Positions 1 to 9,876 of a DNA stretch of 60,326 bases are shown in pieces. Under the pieces are notes generated by a model. That model was not told where the DNA came from and made no database searches. It saw only the letters and a list, made by a program, of their open reading frames with translations. Numbering within the stretch: the first letter of the stretch is position 1; the number at the start of each line of letters is the position of its first letter. Made by a program: the position numbers and the translations under genes. Source of the DNA: Oscillatoriaceae cyanobacterium M7585_C2015_266 (GTDB lineage: Bacteria > Cyanobacteriota > Cyanobacteriia > Cyanobacteriales > Oscillatoriaceae); NCBI GenBank assembly GCA_015295835.1, contig DVEG01000035.1, positions 1-60,326 of the forward strand. Reading direction: 5' to 3'.

Positions 1-21
1 ACCAACCCAAGGGAGGGGAAA

Positions 22-966
22 ATGTCAGTAGAAATCACCGCCCATAACCCAGAAACCGTTGTGGAGCCGGATTGGCAACCTCCCATGCCGCCGACAGACT
101 TGATTTTTGATGATGGAGAACCTTTGGAAACTAACCGCCACCGTATTGCTATCAACGTCCTAATTCGGTCATTGCAACAAGCCTGGAGCAGGCGTAATGA
201 TTTCTACACGGGCGGCAATATGTTTATTTACTATAGCAGTGAACAAGTTCGTAACAAAGATTTTCGCGGTCCAGATTTTTTTGTTGTCTTAGATGTAGAT
301 GGCACAAAAGAAAGACTGGGTTGGGTTGTCTGGCTTGAAGGTGGTCGCTATCCAGATGTAATTGTCGAGTTTATGTCTGCCAGTACCGCCAAAATAGATA
401 AAGGAATTAAGAAAGATATTTATCAGCGGGTTTTCCGAACACCGGATTATTTTGTCTTTGATCCTTTTGAGCCGAATTCTTTGCAAGGGTGGCATTTGCA
501 CAGTTCTCAGGGTTATCAGCCCTTAGTGCCAAATGAGCGTGGGTGGCTGTGGTGTGAGAGTTTAGGCTTTTGGTTGGGAACTTGGTCGGGTACTATCGAC
601 CGAGAAACCGCAGTTTGGTTACGATTTTACGATTCGGAAGGCAATTTGGTGTTGTTACCGGAAGAGGCTGAACACCAAAAGGCTGAGGCTGAACGCCAAA
701 AGGCTGAACAAGCGCAAATGCTTGCTGAGGCTGAACGCCAAAAGGCTGAGGCTGAACGCCAAAAGGCTGAACAAGCGCAAATGCTTGCTGAGGCTGAACG
801 CCAAAAGGCTGAGGCTGAACGCCAAAGGGCTGAACAAGCGCAAATGCTTGCTGAGGCTGAACGCCAAAGGGCTGAACAAGCGCAAATGCTTGCTGAGGCT
901 GAACGCCAGCGGGCAGAGCTTCTCGCAGAACGGTTGCGGGCGCTTGGGCTAGACCCTGATATTTAA
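22..966 (+). CDS. Uma2 family (DUF820) endonuclease-like protein with repetitive coiled-coil tail
   Basis: This 314-residue protein belongs by pattern to the Uma2/DUF820 family, a PD-(D/E)XK nuclease-like fold very common in cyanobacteria and of unknown target. The family core spans about residues 25-205, with GPDFFVVLDV near residue 82, PDVIVEFMS near 111 and a YFVFDP strand near 138. The tail (about residues 214-305) is built from near-identical 14- and 21-residue units ending in AEQAQML, rich in Ala, Glu, Gln and Arg, and should form a long coiled coil. It ends in RALGLDPDI, a usual Uma2 ending. A purine-rich GGGAGGGG lies a few bases before the ATG and supports the start. The fold is confident, the biological role is not known. 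Confidence 0.85.
   Translation: MSVEITAHNPETVVEPDWQPPMPPTDLIFDDGEPLETNRHRIAINVLIRSLQQAWSRRNDFYTGGNMFIYYSSEQVRNKDFRGPDFFVVLDVDGTKERLGWVVWLEGGRYPDVIVEFMSASTAKIDKGIKKDIYQRVFRTPDYFVFDPFEPNSLQGWHLHSSQGYQPLVPNERGWLWCESLGFWLGTWSGTIDRETAVWLRFYDSEGNLVLLPEEAEHQKAEAERQKAEQAQMLAEAERQKAEAERQKAEQAQMLAEAERQKAEAERQRAEQAQMLAEAERQRAEQAQMLAEAERQRAELLAERLRALGLDPDI
661..906 (+). repeat. In-frame 63/42-bp tandem repeats in the Uma2 tail
   Basis: Three 63-bp units (AEAERQK twice, then AEQAQML) are followed by one 42-bp unit lacking the inner heptapeptide, then a partial unit. The nucleotide copies are almost identical, which points to recent expansion by slippage or unequal recombination rather than old divergence. 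Unit lengths are multiples of three, so copy number can change without breaking the gene. Confidence 0.85.
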
Positions 967-1663
967 GGGAATTAGAAACCGGGTTTCTGAGTCAAATCTT
1001 TACTCAAGTTGCCAAAGTTTGGGAAAAATCTCACAGAAACCCGTACACTTTCTTCACTAAAAAACCAACTGCAAGAATTTTTGTACATTCTTAACAGCGA
1101 CGATTATTGACAATAATTATTTACTTTCGTTACTGCCGTTGCTTGGTTATCTTCAGATGAATTGCATAATCTTTTTTAAAACTTTGAACTAGTCGGTCAA
1201 TATTTAATTGCAAATAAAGACTAGCAGAACCGCTCCCAAACGTTGGCGCGCGTTGGTGGTCATGTGTTGATGATTTCTATTGAATTTTCTAGGTTCGTAT
1301 GATGTTCTCTATGTTAAGCAAAAATTTAAAAATTTAAAAAGAAATTAATTAAAATTCATTTTTATTTTGAAAAGATTAATTGCCTACTTGTTTAAAACTG
1401 AAATAGCTAGCGTCGTACTTGAAAAAATAACCAAATTGGCTTACAATATTAAGGTGATAGTTTTACTGCTACTTTATAAACTAAATCTTAAAAATGCTAC
1501 GGTCATTTTCAAGTCAGAGTGACAAAATATTCTTCTCTCAGCTCTGTCAATAGCTAGGCACTATGCACAGCCTGTTTTTTAAGATTTACTTTATAAAGTA
1601 TGGTGTAAAATTATCAAGGCGAGCGCGCCGCTATTGCAATTTTATACGCTATAATGAATACCA
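967..1663. other. AT-rich intergenic region, about 700 bp
   Basis: No convincing gene is visible. The left end carries one copy of the dispersed palindrome AGAAACCGGGTTTCT (974-988) and a half copy near 1040. The rest is AT-rich. It should contain the promoter of the chemoreceptor gene, but I cannot point to a clear -10/-35 pair. Confidence 0.5.
974..988. repeat. Dispersed palindrome AGAAACCGGGTTTCT
   Basis: A perfect 7+1+7 palindrome. The same word recurs at 23269-23283, and longer hairpin versions with the AACCCGG/CCGGGTT core occur at 9076, 11756, 38411 and 44343, always outside genes. It looks like a dispersed intergenic repeat of this genome that often doubles as a terminator. Confidence 0.7.
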
Positions 1664-3517
1664 ATGTTTCGGAAACTGCCGTTACAAACTAAAGCCATTG
1701 TTTTTGCGATCGCACTCGGTACTCTGCCAGTTTTAAGTATTGGTGCAGTCGCTTATTATTTTGCCAATCGCTCTATTACTAGAGACGTGATGCAATACCA
1801 AAAATCCTATGCAGTAGAATTAGCCGATAAGGTAAGTCGCTTTATGTTTGAACGCTATGGGGATATTCAAGCGATCGCTGCCTTAGCCATCCTTGCCGAT
1901 CCGCGCGTCAGCAGCATCGTCCCTCAGCAGCAAAAAGAAGAAACCCTCAACCGCTATCTAAAAATATACCAAGTTTATGACAATATTGCAGTTTTCGATA
2001 TGGAAGGAAAACTGTTCCTTAAATCCCTAGGTGAAACTGATCAAAATGCCAAAAATAAAGTTTATTTTCAACAAGTTGTAGCCACAGAAGCACCATTCAT
2101 CAGTTTTCCCGAATTTTCGCAAAGTACTCAGGAGTGGGCGATTTATCTGGCAGCCCCTGTCAAAGATGTGCTGACAGGTCAAATGATTGGAGTGGTGCGC
2201 TCGCGCCTACCCGTAAAATATCTCAAAGAACGGATTAAAAGTATCGGCAACGAAAACTTGCAATCCCATTTAATCGATGCTTCTGGAAAAATATTCGTGA
2301 CTTATGATCCCAAAGATATAGGTCGGGAAATTGAAGTAGAATATCCATTTATAGCACGGGAAATCATCAAACAAGCTGATGTCAAGGTAGTTTTTTCAAA
2401 TATTCAAAAAACAGAAAAGGTGCTCGCGTATGCTCCTAGTCCCGAGCTAGCAGGGATGCCAAACCTAAATTGGCTCATCCTCGTTGATAGAGATACGGCA
2501 GTGGCTTTTCAAGCACAGCACGAATTGATGATTACAATATTAATTGGCAGCGGATTGACGGCTTTTGTCGTGAGCGCGATCGCAGCAATAATTGCCCAGA
2601 AAACAACCAAATCTATAAACATCATTGTCAATGCGATCGCTACTTCGGCAACAGAAATTGCCTCCACAGTAGAAAAACATGAACGAGTCACCGCCCAACA
2701 AGCAACTTCCGTCAATCAAACGACGACTACTATGACGGAATTGAGTGCTTCTTCAAAATCTTGTGCAGAACAAGCAGAAATCTCAGCCAAAAATGCCCAT
2801 GATATGCTTTCTTTGGCAGAAACCTCTGAATTGGCAGCCCGTCAAGTTTTAACTCTAGCAGAAACGGGAAGCAAAACATTGGAACGAACTCGCGTAGCTA
2901 TGTCTGCCCTGGAAGAAAAAGTTAGAGCGATCACTTTTCAAATCGCGCAGTTAAATGAACAAACCCGCCAAATTGGCACCATCACCAGTTTGGTTAGCGA
3001 AATAGCCAATCAAACCAATATACTTGCTCTCAATGCCGCTGTGGAAGCCGTTCACGCTGGAGAGCAGGGAAAGGGATTTGCAGTTGTTGCTGCAGAAATT
3101 CGCAAACTCGCCGATCAAAGTAAGCAATCAGCTCATAAAATTCATACTCTAGTTAGGGACGTGCAAGCAGCGATCGACTCTACAGTCAGCGTTACAAAAG
3201 AAGGGCAGAAAGTAACCGAGTCAGCAATTCAGTTTTCTCTAGAAGCAGCCGAAACTTTTAGCAATGTCAAAACTGCAATTGAAGAGGTAATATTGAAGAA
3301 TCAAAAAGCTTCCTTACAAGCGATTAATGAAGTAGCTGTTAACTCTCAGCAAATTTCCCTAACGGCGAAACAACAAGCGATCGCAATAGAGCAGGTGGTA
3401 GAAGCAATGAATGCCCTTAATCAAGGTGCTGTAGAAACCGCAAGCGGCATCACCCAAACTAAAATCGGCATTCAAAAATTAAATCAAGCTGCTCACCATC
3501 TCAATTCTCTTGTTTAA
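1664..3517 (+). CDS. Methyl-accepting chemotaxis protein
   Basis: This is a 617-residue transmembrane chemoreceptor. A first membrane helix (about residues 11-33) and a second (about 288-311) enclose a periplasmic sensor domain of roughly 250 residues that looks like a dCache domain. The cytoplasmic part is a methyl-accepting signalling domain, recognisable by the hairpin-tip segment [17 protein letters not shown] followed by [18 protein letters not shown], which in this family binds CheA and CheW. There is little or no room for a normal HAMP domain: after the second helix the sequence runs directly into signalling-type coiled coil. The ligand cannot be read from sequence. No che genes are nearby, so it must work with a chemotaxis/phototaxis cluster elsewhere. 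Confidence 0.9.
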   Translation: MFRKLPLQTKAIVFAIALGTLPVLSIGAVAYYFANRSITRDVMQYQKSYAVELADKVSRFMFERYGDIQAIAALAILADPRVSSIVPQQQKEETLNRYLKIYQVYDNIAVFDMEGKLFLKSLGETDQNAKNKVYFQQVVATEAPFISFPEFSQSTQEWAIYLAAPVKDVLTGQMIGVVRSRLPVKYLKERIKSIGNENLQSHLIDASGKIFVTYDPKDIGREIEVEYPFIAREIIKQADVKVVFSNIQKTEKVLAYAPSPELAGMPNLNWLILVDRDTAVAFQAQHELMITILIGSGLTAFVVSAIAAIIAQKTTKSINIIVNAIATSATEIASTVEKHERVTAQQATSVNQTTTTMTELSASSKSCAEQAEISAKNAHDMLSLAETSELAARQVLTLAETGSKTLERTRVAMSALEEKVRAITFQIAQLNEQTRQIGTITSLVSEIANQTNILALNAAVEAVHAGEQGKGFAVVAAEIRKLADQSKQSAHKIHTLVRDVQAAIDSTVSVTKEGQKVTESAIQFSLEAAETFSNVKTAIEEVILKNQKASLQAINEVAVNSQQISLTAKQQAIAIEQVVEAMNALNQGAVETASGITQTKIGIQKLNQAAHHLNSLV

Positions 3518-3526
3518 AATTGTATA

Positions 3527-3889
<363 letters not shown>

Positions 3890-4215
3890 TTAAAATTCAC
3901 TAATAACGCCGCTACAGCACCCTACTACAATTTCCCCTTTGCTGTCAATTTCTTTCTATTTTCTCATATTACTTGTTGCCCCGGCGGCGTTTCTCATTTT
4001 TGTTTGCGATCCATGCTGCTGCCCGCTGCTCAGCATCACCGACAAGCTTTCTCAGCTTTTTCCCTTTTTTCTCTTCTTTACCCTTTTGTGAGAACTCAGT
4101 ATCAGAATCTTACATTTGGCTGATTTTGTTAATAATTGTTGCCTACTCTTGATGTAATTGCTAAGGTGTGCATAGACGATGACAAGAACAAAAACATCGT
4201 TGTGATGAGTGCTTT

Positions 4216-4256
4216 AAGTTCCCCAAAGGCAAAAAATGGCCTGGGGAGCTTTTTTA
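4216..4256 (+). terminator. Strong rho-independent terminator without an upstream ORF
   Basis: AAGTTCCCC pairs with GGGGAGCTT (nine pairs including one G-T), and an inner AGGC/GCCT stem closes the loop; six T residues follow. The T-run is only on the plus strand, so it would end a rightward transcript starting inside the gap. Confidence 0.6.
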
Positions 4257-4261
4257 TCAAT

Positions 4262-4293
4262 CAGATAATTCAGATAATTCAGATAATCAGATA
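4262..4293. repeat. Short tandem repeat of CAGATAATT
   Basis: About three and a half copies of a 9-bp unit lie between the hairpin at 4216 and the ComM-like gene. No function is apparent. Confidence 0.7.
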
Positions 4294-4345
4294 TAGTTTT
4301 CTCAGAGGGCGCTCCGCCGCGCCTTAAAAATTAATATCGGTAACT

Positions 4346-5884
4346 GTGAAAGTGCTTGCCAGAGTTTGGAGTGCATCCCTAGTCGGCATTGACGCCGTCA
4401 AAGTCGGCGTAGAAGTTGACATATCTTCTGGAGGATTACCGGGAATCGTTATTTTAGGGCTACCGGATACGGCGGTACAGGAATCAAAAGAACGAGTAAA
4501 AGCCACCCTCAAAAACGTCGGTTATGCCTTCCCAATGCGTAAAATCGTCATCAACCTCACCCCTGCCGATTTGCGAAAAGAAGGCCCAAGTTTTGACCTT
4601 CCTATCAGTATAGGAATTCTCGCCGCCTCCGAACAAATTAGTACTAACCTGCTAGATAATTACTTATTTATCGGCGAACTTTCTCTAGACGGGAGTTTAC
4701 GCCCCGTTGCCGGAGTACTGCCTATCGCCGTAGCCGCCCAGAAAATGGGCATCGCCGGCTTAGTAGTGCCGGAGGCAAACGCACGGGAAGCCGCTTTGGT
4801 GAAAGATATCTCTGTCTACGGCTGTCGAGATATAACAGATGTAACAAACTTTCTCAACAATCCAGAACGCTATCAAACAGTAACGTTGGATGCGCAAGCT
4901 GAATTAGCTGCTAATCAATATACAGGTTTGGACTTGCAAGACGTAAAAGGCCAATTGCACGCCCGCCGCGCCTTAGAAATTGCCGCCGCCGGAGGTCACA
5001 ATTTAATTTTTGTCGGTCCCCCTGGCAGTGGAAAAACAATGCTGGCAAAGCGACTCCCCAGTATACTGCCACCGTTGACATTGCAAGAAGCTCTGGAAGT
5101 TACACAAATTTATTCTGTTGCAGGGCTTTTGAAAAATAGGGGAACGCTGGTGAGCGCTCGCCCTTTTCGCAGTCCCCATCATTCTGCCTCTGGCCCTTCC
5201 CTCGTCGGCGGCGGTACCTTTCCCCGCCCCGGAGAAATCTCCCTCGCCCACCGAGGTGTACTTTTTCTCGACGAACTGACAGAATTCAAGCGCGATGTGC
5301 TAGAATTTTTACGCCAACCCCTCGAAGACGGGTACGTTATTATCTCCCGTACTAAACAATCGGTAAGCTTTCCCGCTCAGTTTACTCTCGTTGCTAGTAC
5401 TAATCCCTGCCCATGCGGTTATTTTGGCGATCCAATCCAAGCTTGTACCTGTTCGCCCCGACAACGAGAGCAGTATTGGGGTAAGCTATCTGGCCCTTTA
5501 ATGGATCGCATAGACTTGCAAGTAGTCGTAAATCGCCTTAAACCAGAAGAAATTACCCGATATTCCTCCTCAGAGACGTCGGCATCCGTCAGGGAAAGAG
5601 TACAAGCCGCTCGCGAGCGCGCCCGCCACCGCTTCGCCTCCGAACCCTCCCTGCGCTGTAACGCTGATATGCAAAGTCGCCACATACAGCAATGGTGTCA
5701 GCTCGATGAAACTTCCCGCAATTTATTGGAAGCAGCTATTCGCAAACTCGCCCTTTCCGCACGCGCTACTGATCGCATCCTGAAAGTTTCCCGAACTATT
5801 GCCGATCTCAGCGGCGATGAAACCATCCAACCCGCTCACGTCGCTGAAGCAATTCAGTACCGCACTATTGATCGGATGACTTAA
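4346..5884 (+). CDS. YifB/ComM-like magnesium-chelatase-type AAA+ ATPase
   Basis: A 512-residue YifB family ATPase. The N-terminal third (residues 1-165) is the Lon-protease-like ChlI domain starting MKVLARVWSASLVGID. The AAA+ module has Walker A GPPGSGKTM (about residue 226) and Walker B VLFLDEL (about 306), then a Cys cluster CPCGYFGDPIQACTC and the C-terminal Mg-chelatase lid. In proteobacteria the homologue ComM is a hexameric branch-migration helicase used in natural transformation; the same role here is inference. The start is a GTG; the protein matches family length. No partner genes are adjacent. Confidence 0.9.
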   Translation: MKVLARVWSASLVGIDAVKVGVEVDISSGGLPGIVILGLPDTAVQESKERVKATLKNVGYAFPMRKIVINLTPADLRKEGPSFDLPISIGILAASEQISTNLLDNYLFIGELSLDGSLRPVAGVLPIAVAAQKMGIAGLVVPEANAREAALVKDISVYGCRDITDVTNFLNNPERYQTVTLDAQAELAANQYTGLDLQDVKGQLHARRALEIAAAGGHNLIFVGPPGSGKTMLAKRLPSILPPLTLQEALEVTQIYSVAGLLKNRGTLVSARPFRSPHHSASGPSLVGGGTFPRPGEISLAHRGVLFLDELTEFKRDVLEFLRQPLEDGYVIISRTKQSVSFPAQFTLVASTNPCPCGYFGDPIQACTCSPRQREQYWGKLSGPLMDRIDLQVVVNRLKPEEITRYSSSETSASVRERVQAARERARHRFASEPSLRCNADMQSRHIQQWCQLDETSRNLLEAAIRKLALSARATDRILKVSRTIADLSGDETIQPAHVAEAIQYRTIDRMT

Positions 5885-6067
5885 ATATATTATTTGTCTT
5901 TGTTTGCTAAGCAGATTTTGGCTATAAAAATTATCAAAGAATAAATCAATGAGTAGAGCCTGCATTAGATTCGCAATCACCCACTAAAGAGCTAGTGAAC
6001 AGAACATAACCACTTTCGTCGAGTGCCGAATAGTTGTACAATAACAGGTTGTACTCTATGGCGGATT

Positions 6068-7363
6068 GTGATCGAGCGTTATACCCTGCCCGAAATGGGC
6101 GAACTGTGGACAGAAGAATATAAATTAAAAACTTGGCTACAAGTAGAAATAGCCGTCTGCGAGGCTCAAGCAGAACTGGGTTACATCCCAGCTGCGGCAG
6201 TTGAAGAAATAAAAGCAAAGGCCAAGTTCGCTCCCCAAAGGGTGCTGGAAATAGAAGCCACTGTTCGCCACGACGTCATCGCTTTCTTAACAAACCTTAA
6301 CGAGTATGTAGGAGATGCAGGGCGCTACATACACTTGGGATTAACTAGTTCCGACGTGCTGGATACAGCTTTAGCGCTGCAATTAGTAGCAAGCGTTGAC
6401 GTACTGTTGGGGCGGCTGGAAGATGTAATCCATGCCATTCGCTACCAGGCACAGCAGCACCGCTACACGGTAGAGATCGGTCGTTCTCATGGGGTTCACG
6501 CTGAACCAATTACTTTTGGGTTTAAATTGGCAGGGTGGCTGGCAGAAATGTTGCGCCATCGTGAACGTCTGGTGCGCCTTAGAGAGCAGATTGCCGTAGG
6601 CAAAATTTCAGGGGCGATGGGAACATATGCTAATATTGATCCCGAAGTAGAAGTGATCGCAACTCGCAAACTCGGACTCAAACCAGATACCGCCTCCACC
6701 CAAGTCATATCCCGCGATCGCCACGCCGAATTCGTCCAAGAACTCGCACTTTTAGGAGCCTCAATCGAACGCTTTGCCGTAGAAATTCGCAACCTACAGC
6801 GCACCGACGTTCTCGAAGTTGAAGAATACTTTTCCAAAGGTCAAAAAGGCTCCTCCGCCATGCCCCATAAACGCAACCCCATCCGCTCCGAACGCTTAAC
6901 AGGAATGGCAAGAATTTTACGCGGTTATGCAGTTGCAGCTTTGGAAAATGTTGCCCTCTGGCACGAGCGAGATATTTCTCACAGTTCCGTCGAGCGCGTA
7001 ATTTTGCCCGACGCTTGTATTTTAACACATTTCATGCTTGTAGAAATCGCCGACTTGGTTAAAAATCTCCTGGTTTATCCCGAAAACATGCAGCGAAATA
7101 TGAACGTCTACGGCGGCGTTGTTTTCAGTCAAAGGGTACTGTTAACTCTAGTCGAAAAAGGTATGAAACGGGAAGAAGCTTACGCCCTCGTGCAGTCAAA
7201 CGCTCATCAAGCCTGGAATCAACCAAATGGCAACTTCCGAGAGCTAATTTCCAAAGATCCCCGAATAACATCAATACTGTCGCCGCAAGAAATAGAAGCT
7301 TGTTTCGCCCCCGAACATCACTTACAACACCTGGAGCGCATTTATCAGCGCTTAGGAATTTAA
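6068..7363 (+). CDS. purB: Adenylosuccinate lyase
   Basis: PurB catalyses two steps of purine synthesis: cleavage of SAICAR to AICAR and of adenylosuccinate to AMP, releasing fumarate each time. The fumarase/aspartase superfamily signature GSSAMPHKRNPI is present near residue 260, as are the substrate-binding segments GLTSSDVLDT and SHGVHAEP. I chose GTG 6068 because it gives the family start VIERYTLPEMG (read as Met) and the expected 431 residues; the upstream in-frame extension to 6023 looks untranslated. It is followed by a bidirectional hairpin and a convergent gene, so it is probably monocistronic. Confidence 0.95.
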   Translation: MIERYTLPEMGELWTEEYKLKTWLQVEIAVCEAQAELGYIPAAAVEEIKAKAKFAPQRVLEIEATVRHDVIAFLTNLNEYVGDAGRYIHLGLTSSDVLDTALALQLVASVDVLLGRLEDVIHAIRYQAQQHRYTVEIGRSHGVHAEPITFGFKLAGWLAEMLRHRERLVRLREQIAVGKISGAMGTYANIDPEVEVIATRKLGLKPDTASTQVISRDRHAEFVQELALLGASIERFAVEIRNLQRTDVLEVEEYFSKGQKGSSAMPHKRNPIRSERLTGMARILRGYAVAALENVALWHERDISHSSVERVILPDACILTHFMLVEIADLVKNLLVYPENMQRNMNVYGGVVFSQRVLLTLVEKGMKREEAYALVQSNAHQAWNQPNGNFRELISKDPRITSILSPQEIEACFAPEHHLQHLERIYQRLGI

Positions 7364-7372
7364 TCACTAATA

Positions 7373-7418
7373 GGTAATGGGAAAAGTATTTCAATTCCTC
7401 ATTACCCATTACCTTTTT
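7373..7418. terminator. Hairpin terminator between convergent purB and SH3 genes
   Basis: GGTAATGGG (7373-7381) pairs with CCCATTACC (7405-7413) over a 23-base loop, followed by five T residues on the plus strand. It lies between two convergent stops. Confidence 0.55.
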
Positions 7419-7424
7419 AATCAG

Positions 7425-8111
7425 CTATTTTACCTGCACTACAAACTTATAATCGTAGCCGCTACGGTTTGATTCCAGTTGCAAAATGTATTCGCCCGTC
7501 TCGGCTAACTTCCCAGACCAACTTTTTTTGTTATTGTAGGCACCGCCGCCAGTTAGATCCTTTTGCTGATTGCGATCGCTAGGAGCAAAAACAAAAGGCA
7601 AAGGACCTTTTTCAACAGTTACAGTCATTGTCTTACCCTTCGTAGCTTTTAGCAAATACTTATGACTGCCAGTACCAATAAAACGACTTGAAATCGTTGT
7701 TGCAGTGCGATTAGCCGGGAAACTGACATACTTTATTTTTTCATTACAGTCGCTTTGCGTTAAAGATTTAGAAACCCAACCTTTAACAGGGCTGGTAATC
7801 TCAAACCAGCCGTTTTTCTCGGATTTTACTGACACTAAAGTACCATTATTCAGATTGCCAACAATATTGTTGGGTTTAACTTCAGGGCTAGAACGAACGG
7901 TAGGGGGTTTGGAATTAGAGATTTTCGCTGTTGTAATTTTGCAAATATCCCGCTGAGTATTTTGAAGTTTAGTTGCTGCAGGAGCATTGGCAGTTGAAAA
8001 ACGCAGGGATTGCTGCGATTGAGGGAGTTGTGTGCAGCCACCAGCTAGCAGCAACGTCAGACATATGCCTGCCCTGCTTAGTCTATGATTGAATGACATC
8101 TTTTGTTTCAT
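7425..8111 (-). CDS. SH3 domain lipoprotein-like protein
   Basis: With the start at ATG 8111 (MKQKMSFNHRLS), this is a 228-residue protein with a lipoprotein signal ending in LTLLLAGGC, so it is probably anchored to a membrane by its cysteine. An SH3b-type domain (PPTVRSSPEVKPNNIVG through GWVSKSL) follows, then a C-terminal domain of about 100 residues ending in YKFVVQVK. An AGGAT lies about ten bases before the ATG; the open frame extends upstream to 8249, but that part has no signal and looks untranslated. The gene is a close paralogue of the one ending at 9145; the two face inward around the dipeptidase gene. Bacterial SH3 domains often bind peptidoglycan, which suits the neighbour, but that is inference. 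Confidence 0.8.
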   Translation of the reverse strand: MKQKMSFNHRLSRAGICLTLLLAGGCTQLPQSQQSLRFSTANAPAATKLQNTQRDICKITTAKISNSKPPTVRSSPEVKPNNIVGNLNNGTLVSVKSEKNGWFEITSPVKGWVSKSLTQSDCNEKIKYVSFPANRTATTISSRFIGTGSHKYLLKATKGKTMTVTVEKGPLPFVFAPSDRNQQKDLTGGGAYNNKKSWSGKLAETGEYILQLESNRSGYDYKFVVQVK

Positions 8112-8305
8112 ATAATTATTATCCTGTGTGCCTGCCGCCTGCGCTTCTAGCAAAAACTGGTATCTCTCGCCGCGCAGAAAAACAGCATTTTTAATTATTT
8201 TTTCTAGTTGACAGGAATTCATATTTCTTCTCCAATTGTCAAAGTACAAGCTGATTTTGAAGACGATTAAGCGAAATAATTTATACCTAACGAACTGGAA
8301 AAACT

Positions 8306-9061
8306 ATGAAAGTCAATCAACGGACTTTACTTGTAATTTCTATTGCAATGCTTGTCGGGCTGTGGTTGACTATTACCTTGCCTTTTCAGATAGCGAGCGC
8401 TCAAACGCCCACACCAATCGAGAGCCAATCGCACCCTCTCTCCACAAGTGTGCTCCCATTGGAGAATATTCAAGCTAAGCTTCCAGACTGGGCTCGTCTA
8501 GTTGATATACGCTCCGTGAATGCTAACATCAGACTTGATATCCGCTATGCGACAACTAATAATTTCCTTAAGAAAAAACTCTATCCGGAAGCTAGATGCA
8601 TTCTCAGAGCTAGCGTGGCGGAAAAACTATCCCTAGTTCAAAATGACTTACAAAAAAGAGGGCTGGGGTTAAAAGTCTTCGATTGCTATCGCCCCCTTTC
8701 TGTAACCAAGCAGATGTGGGCAGCCTTGCCCGACGAGCGCTATGTAGCTAATCCCGCTAGAGGTTCTCGGCACAATCGCGGTGCAGCAGTCGATTTGACT
8801 CTAGTTAACCGCAATGGCTCCGAACTGGTGATGCCCACTGGATTTGACGATTTTACAGAAAAAGCAGCCCGCAATTATCAGGGTTCAGGGGTTAGCGCCC
8901 AAGCTCGGAAAAATAGTCAGTTGCTCGAAGAGGTGATGAGAAAATATGGGTTTCTCCCCATCACCTCAGAATGGTGGCACTTCGATTCTACAGATTGGCA
9001 GAAATTTAGCATTCTCGACATTAGTTTCGATGATATTCCTAAACCTATAGGAGCTAAGTAA
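8306..9061 (+). CDS. D-alanyl-D-alanine dipeptidase (VanX/DdpX type, peptidase M15D)
   Basis: A 251-residue exported zinc dipeptidase. The signal segment is residues 8-33 (LLVISIAMLVGLWL through ASAQ). The M15D motif SRHNRGAAVD gives zinc ligands H156 and D163, and SEWWHFD supplies catalytic E222 and ligand H225. VanX enzymes cleave D-Ala-D-Ala; in non-resistant bacteria they are thought to recycle wall dipeptides. Here export and the two flanking SH3 genes suggest a wall-turnover role rather than glycopeptide resistance; no vanH or vanA ligase is nearby. It is followed directly by a strong terminator. Confidence 0.9.
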   Translation: MKVNQRTLLVISIAMLVGLWLTITLPFQIASAQTPTPIESQSHPLSTSVLPLENIQAKLPDWARLVDIRSVNANIRLDIRYATTNNFLKKKLYPEARCILRASVAEKLSLVQNDLQKRGLGLKVFDCYRPLSVTKQMWAALPDERYVANPARGSRHNRGAAVDLTLVNRNGSELVMPTGFDDFTEKAARNYQGSGVSAQARKNSQLLEEVMRKYGFLPITSEWWHFDSTDWQKFSILDISFDDIPKPIGAK

Positions 9062-9075
9062 TCTTTTGGTAATTT

Positions 9076-9112
9076 AAAAAACCCGGCAATTTAAATAAAC
9101 CGGGTTTTTTCT
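9076..9112. terminator. Bidirectional hairpin terminator with AACCCGG core
   Basis: AAAAACCCGG pairs with CCGGGTTTTT over a 13-base AT-rich loop, with A and T runs on the two sides. It separates the convergent dipeptidase and SH3 genes and belongs to the dispersed AACCCGG repeat group. Confidence 0.8.
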
Positions 9113-9144
9113 TGAAATTTATAAATTTATTTGTGCTTGCTTAC

Positions 9145-9876
9145 TCACTTCACTTTTACGGTGAATTCATAAACAAATCCCTTGAAATTAGAGTCGAGTT
9201 GTATTTGGTAGTCGCCTGTGTAGGGTATCCTTCCGCTCCAGCGGTTTTTTCCGGTATAGTGACCCCCTCCAGTCATCTCTTGTCTGCCATAAAAATCATT
9301 GGCAGGAAATACGAACGGCAAAGCACCTTGGTGAACGATTATCGTCATAGTTTGACCTTGGGCGGCTCTAAGCAGGTAAGCGTGAGAGCCACCTCCTATG
9401 ATGCGACCTTTAACAAGGGCTTCTTCTCCTCCAGCAGGAAAGTTGATTCGGGTTTTGACATCGCTACAAGTACTTTCGGTAAGTTTTTTGAAAATCCACC
9501 CTTCTATGGGGTTGTTAATCCGAAACCAACCGTTTCTTTCTTCGCTAACGCTAACAAAGGTGCCATTTTCGAGTTGACCAACAATGTTACTAGAAGTGAC
9601 TTTAGGGCTGGAGCGCACATTCAAAGGCGGATTGGGATCGGAAACGATCGCCTGAGTAATTTTGCAGCCCTCTGAAGGCGGAGTAACTATGATTGGCGCA
9701 GGTTTAGCAGTGTTCGCTGGCTCGGAAGGCGTCGGCACCGTGTTAGCTTGCGTTTGCAACAGTTGCGTGCGCACGGCGTTTGATTCTGGCGAACGATATT
9801 GAATCGTGGCTAAGCCTGCCCCGATTGCTGTCGCTATCCCAACCAAGCAAATAACAATTAATTGGGAATTTTTCAT
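9145..9876 (-). CDS. Membrane-anchored SH3 domain protein
   Basis: A 243-residue paralogue of the gene at 7425-8111. Here the N-terminus MKNSQLIVICLVGIATAIGA is a membrane anchor or uncleaved signal with no lipobox cysteine. A Pro/Thr-rich linker leads to an SH3b domain (PPLNVRSSPKVTSSNIVGQL to GWIFKKL) and the same C-terminal domain ending in YEFTVKVK, with conserved GGSHAYLLRAAQGQTMT and GALPFVF blocks. The shared architecture shows a duplication around the dipeptidase. Function unknown; a periplasmic location is inferred. Confidence 0.8.
   Translation of the reverse strand: MKNSQLIVICLVGIATAIGAGLATIQYRSPESNAVRTQLLQTQANTVPTPSEPANTAKPAPIIVTPPSEGCKITQAIVSDPNPPLNVRSSPKVTSSNIVGQLENGTFVSVSEERNGWFRINNPIEGWIFKKLTESTCSDVKTRINFPAGGEEALVKGRIIGGGSHAYLLRAAQGQTMTIIVHQGALPFVFPANDFYGRQEMTGGGHYTGKNRWSGRIPYTGDYQIQLDSNFKGFVYEFTVKVK

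Noticed and set aside
8306-9061. Glycopeptide resistance cluster
   Set aside because: Only a VanX-type dipeptidase is present; there is no vanH/vanA ligase or vanRS pair beside it.
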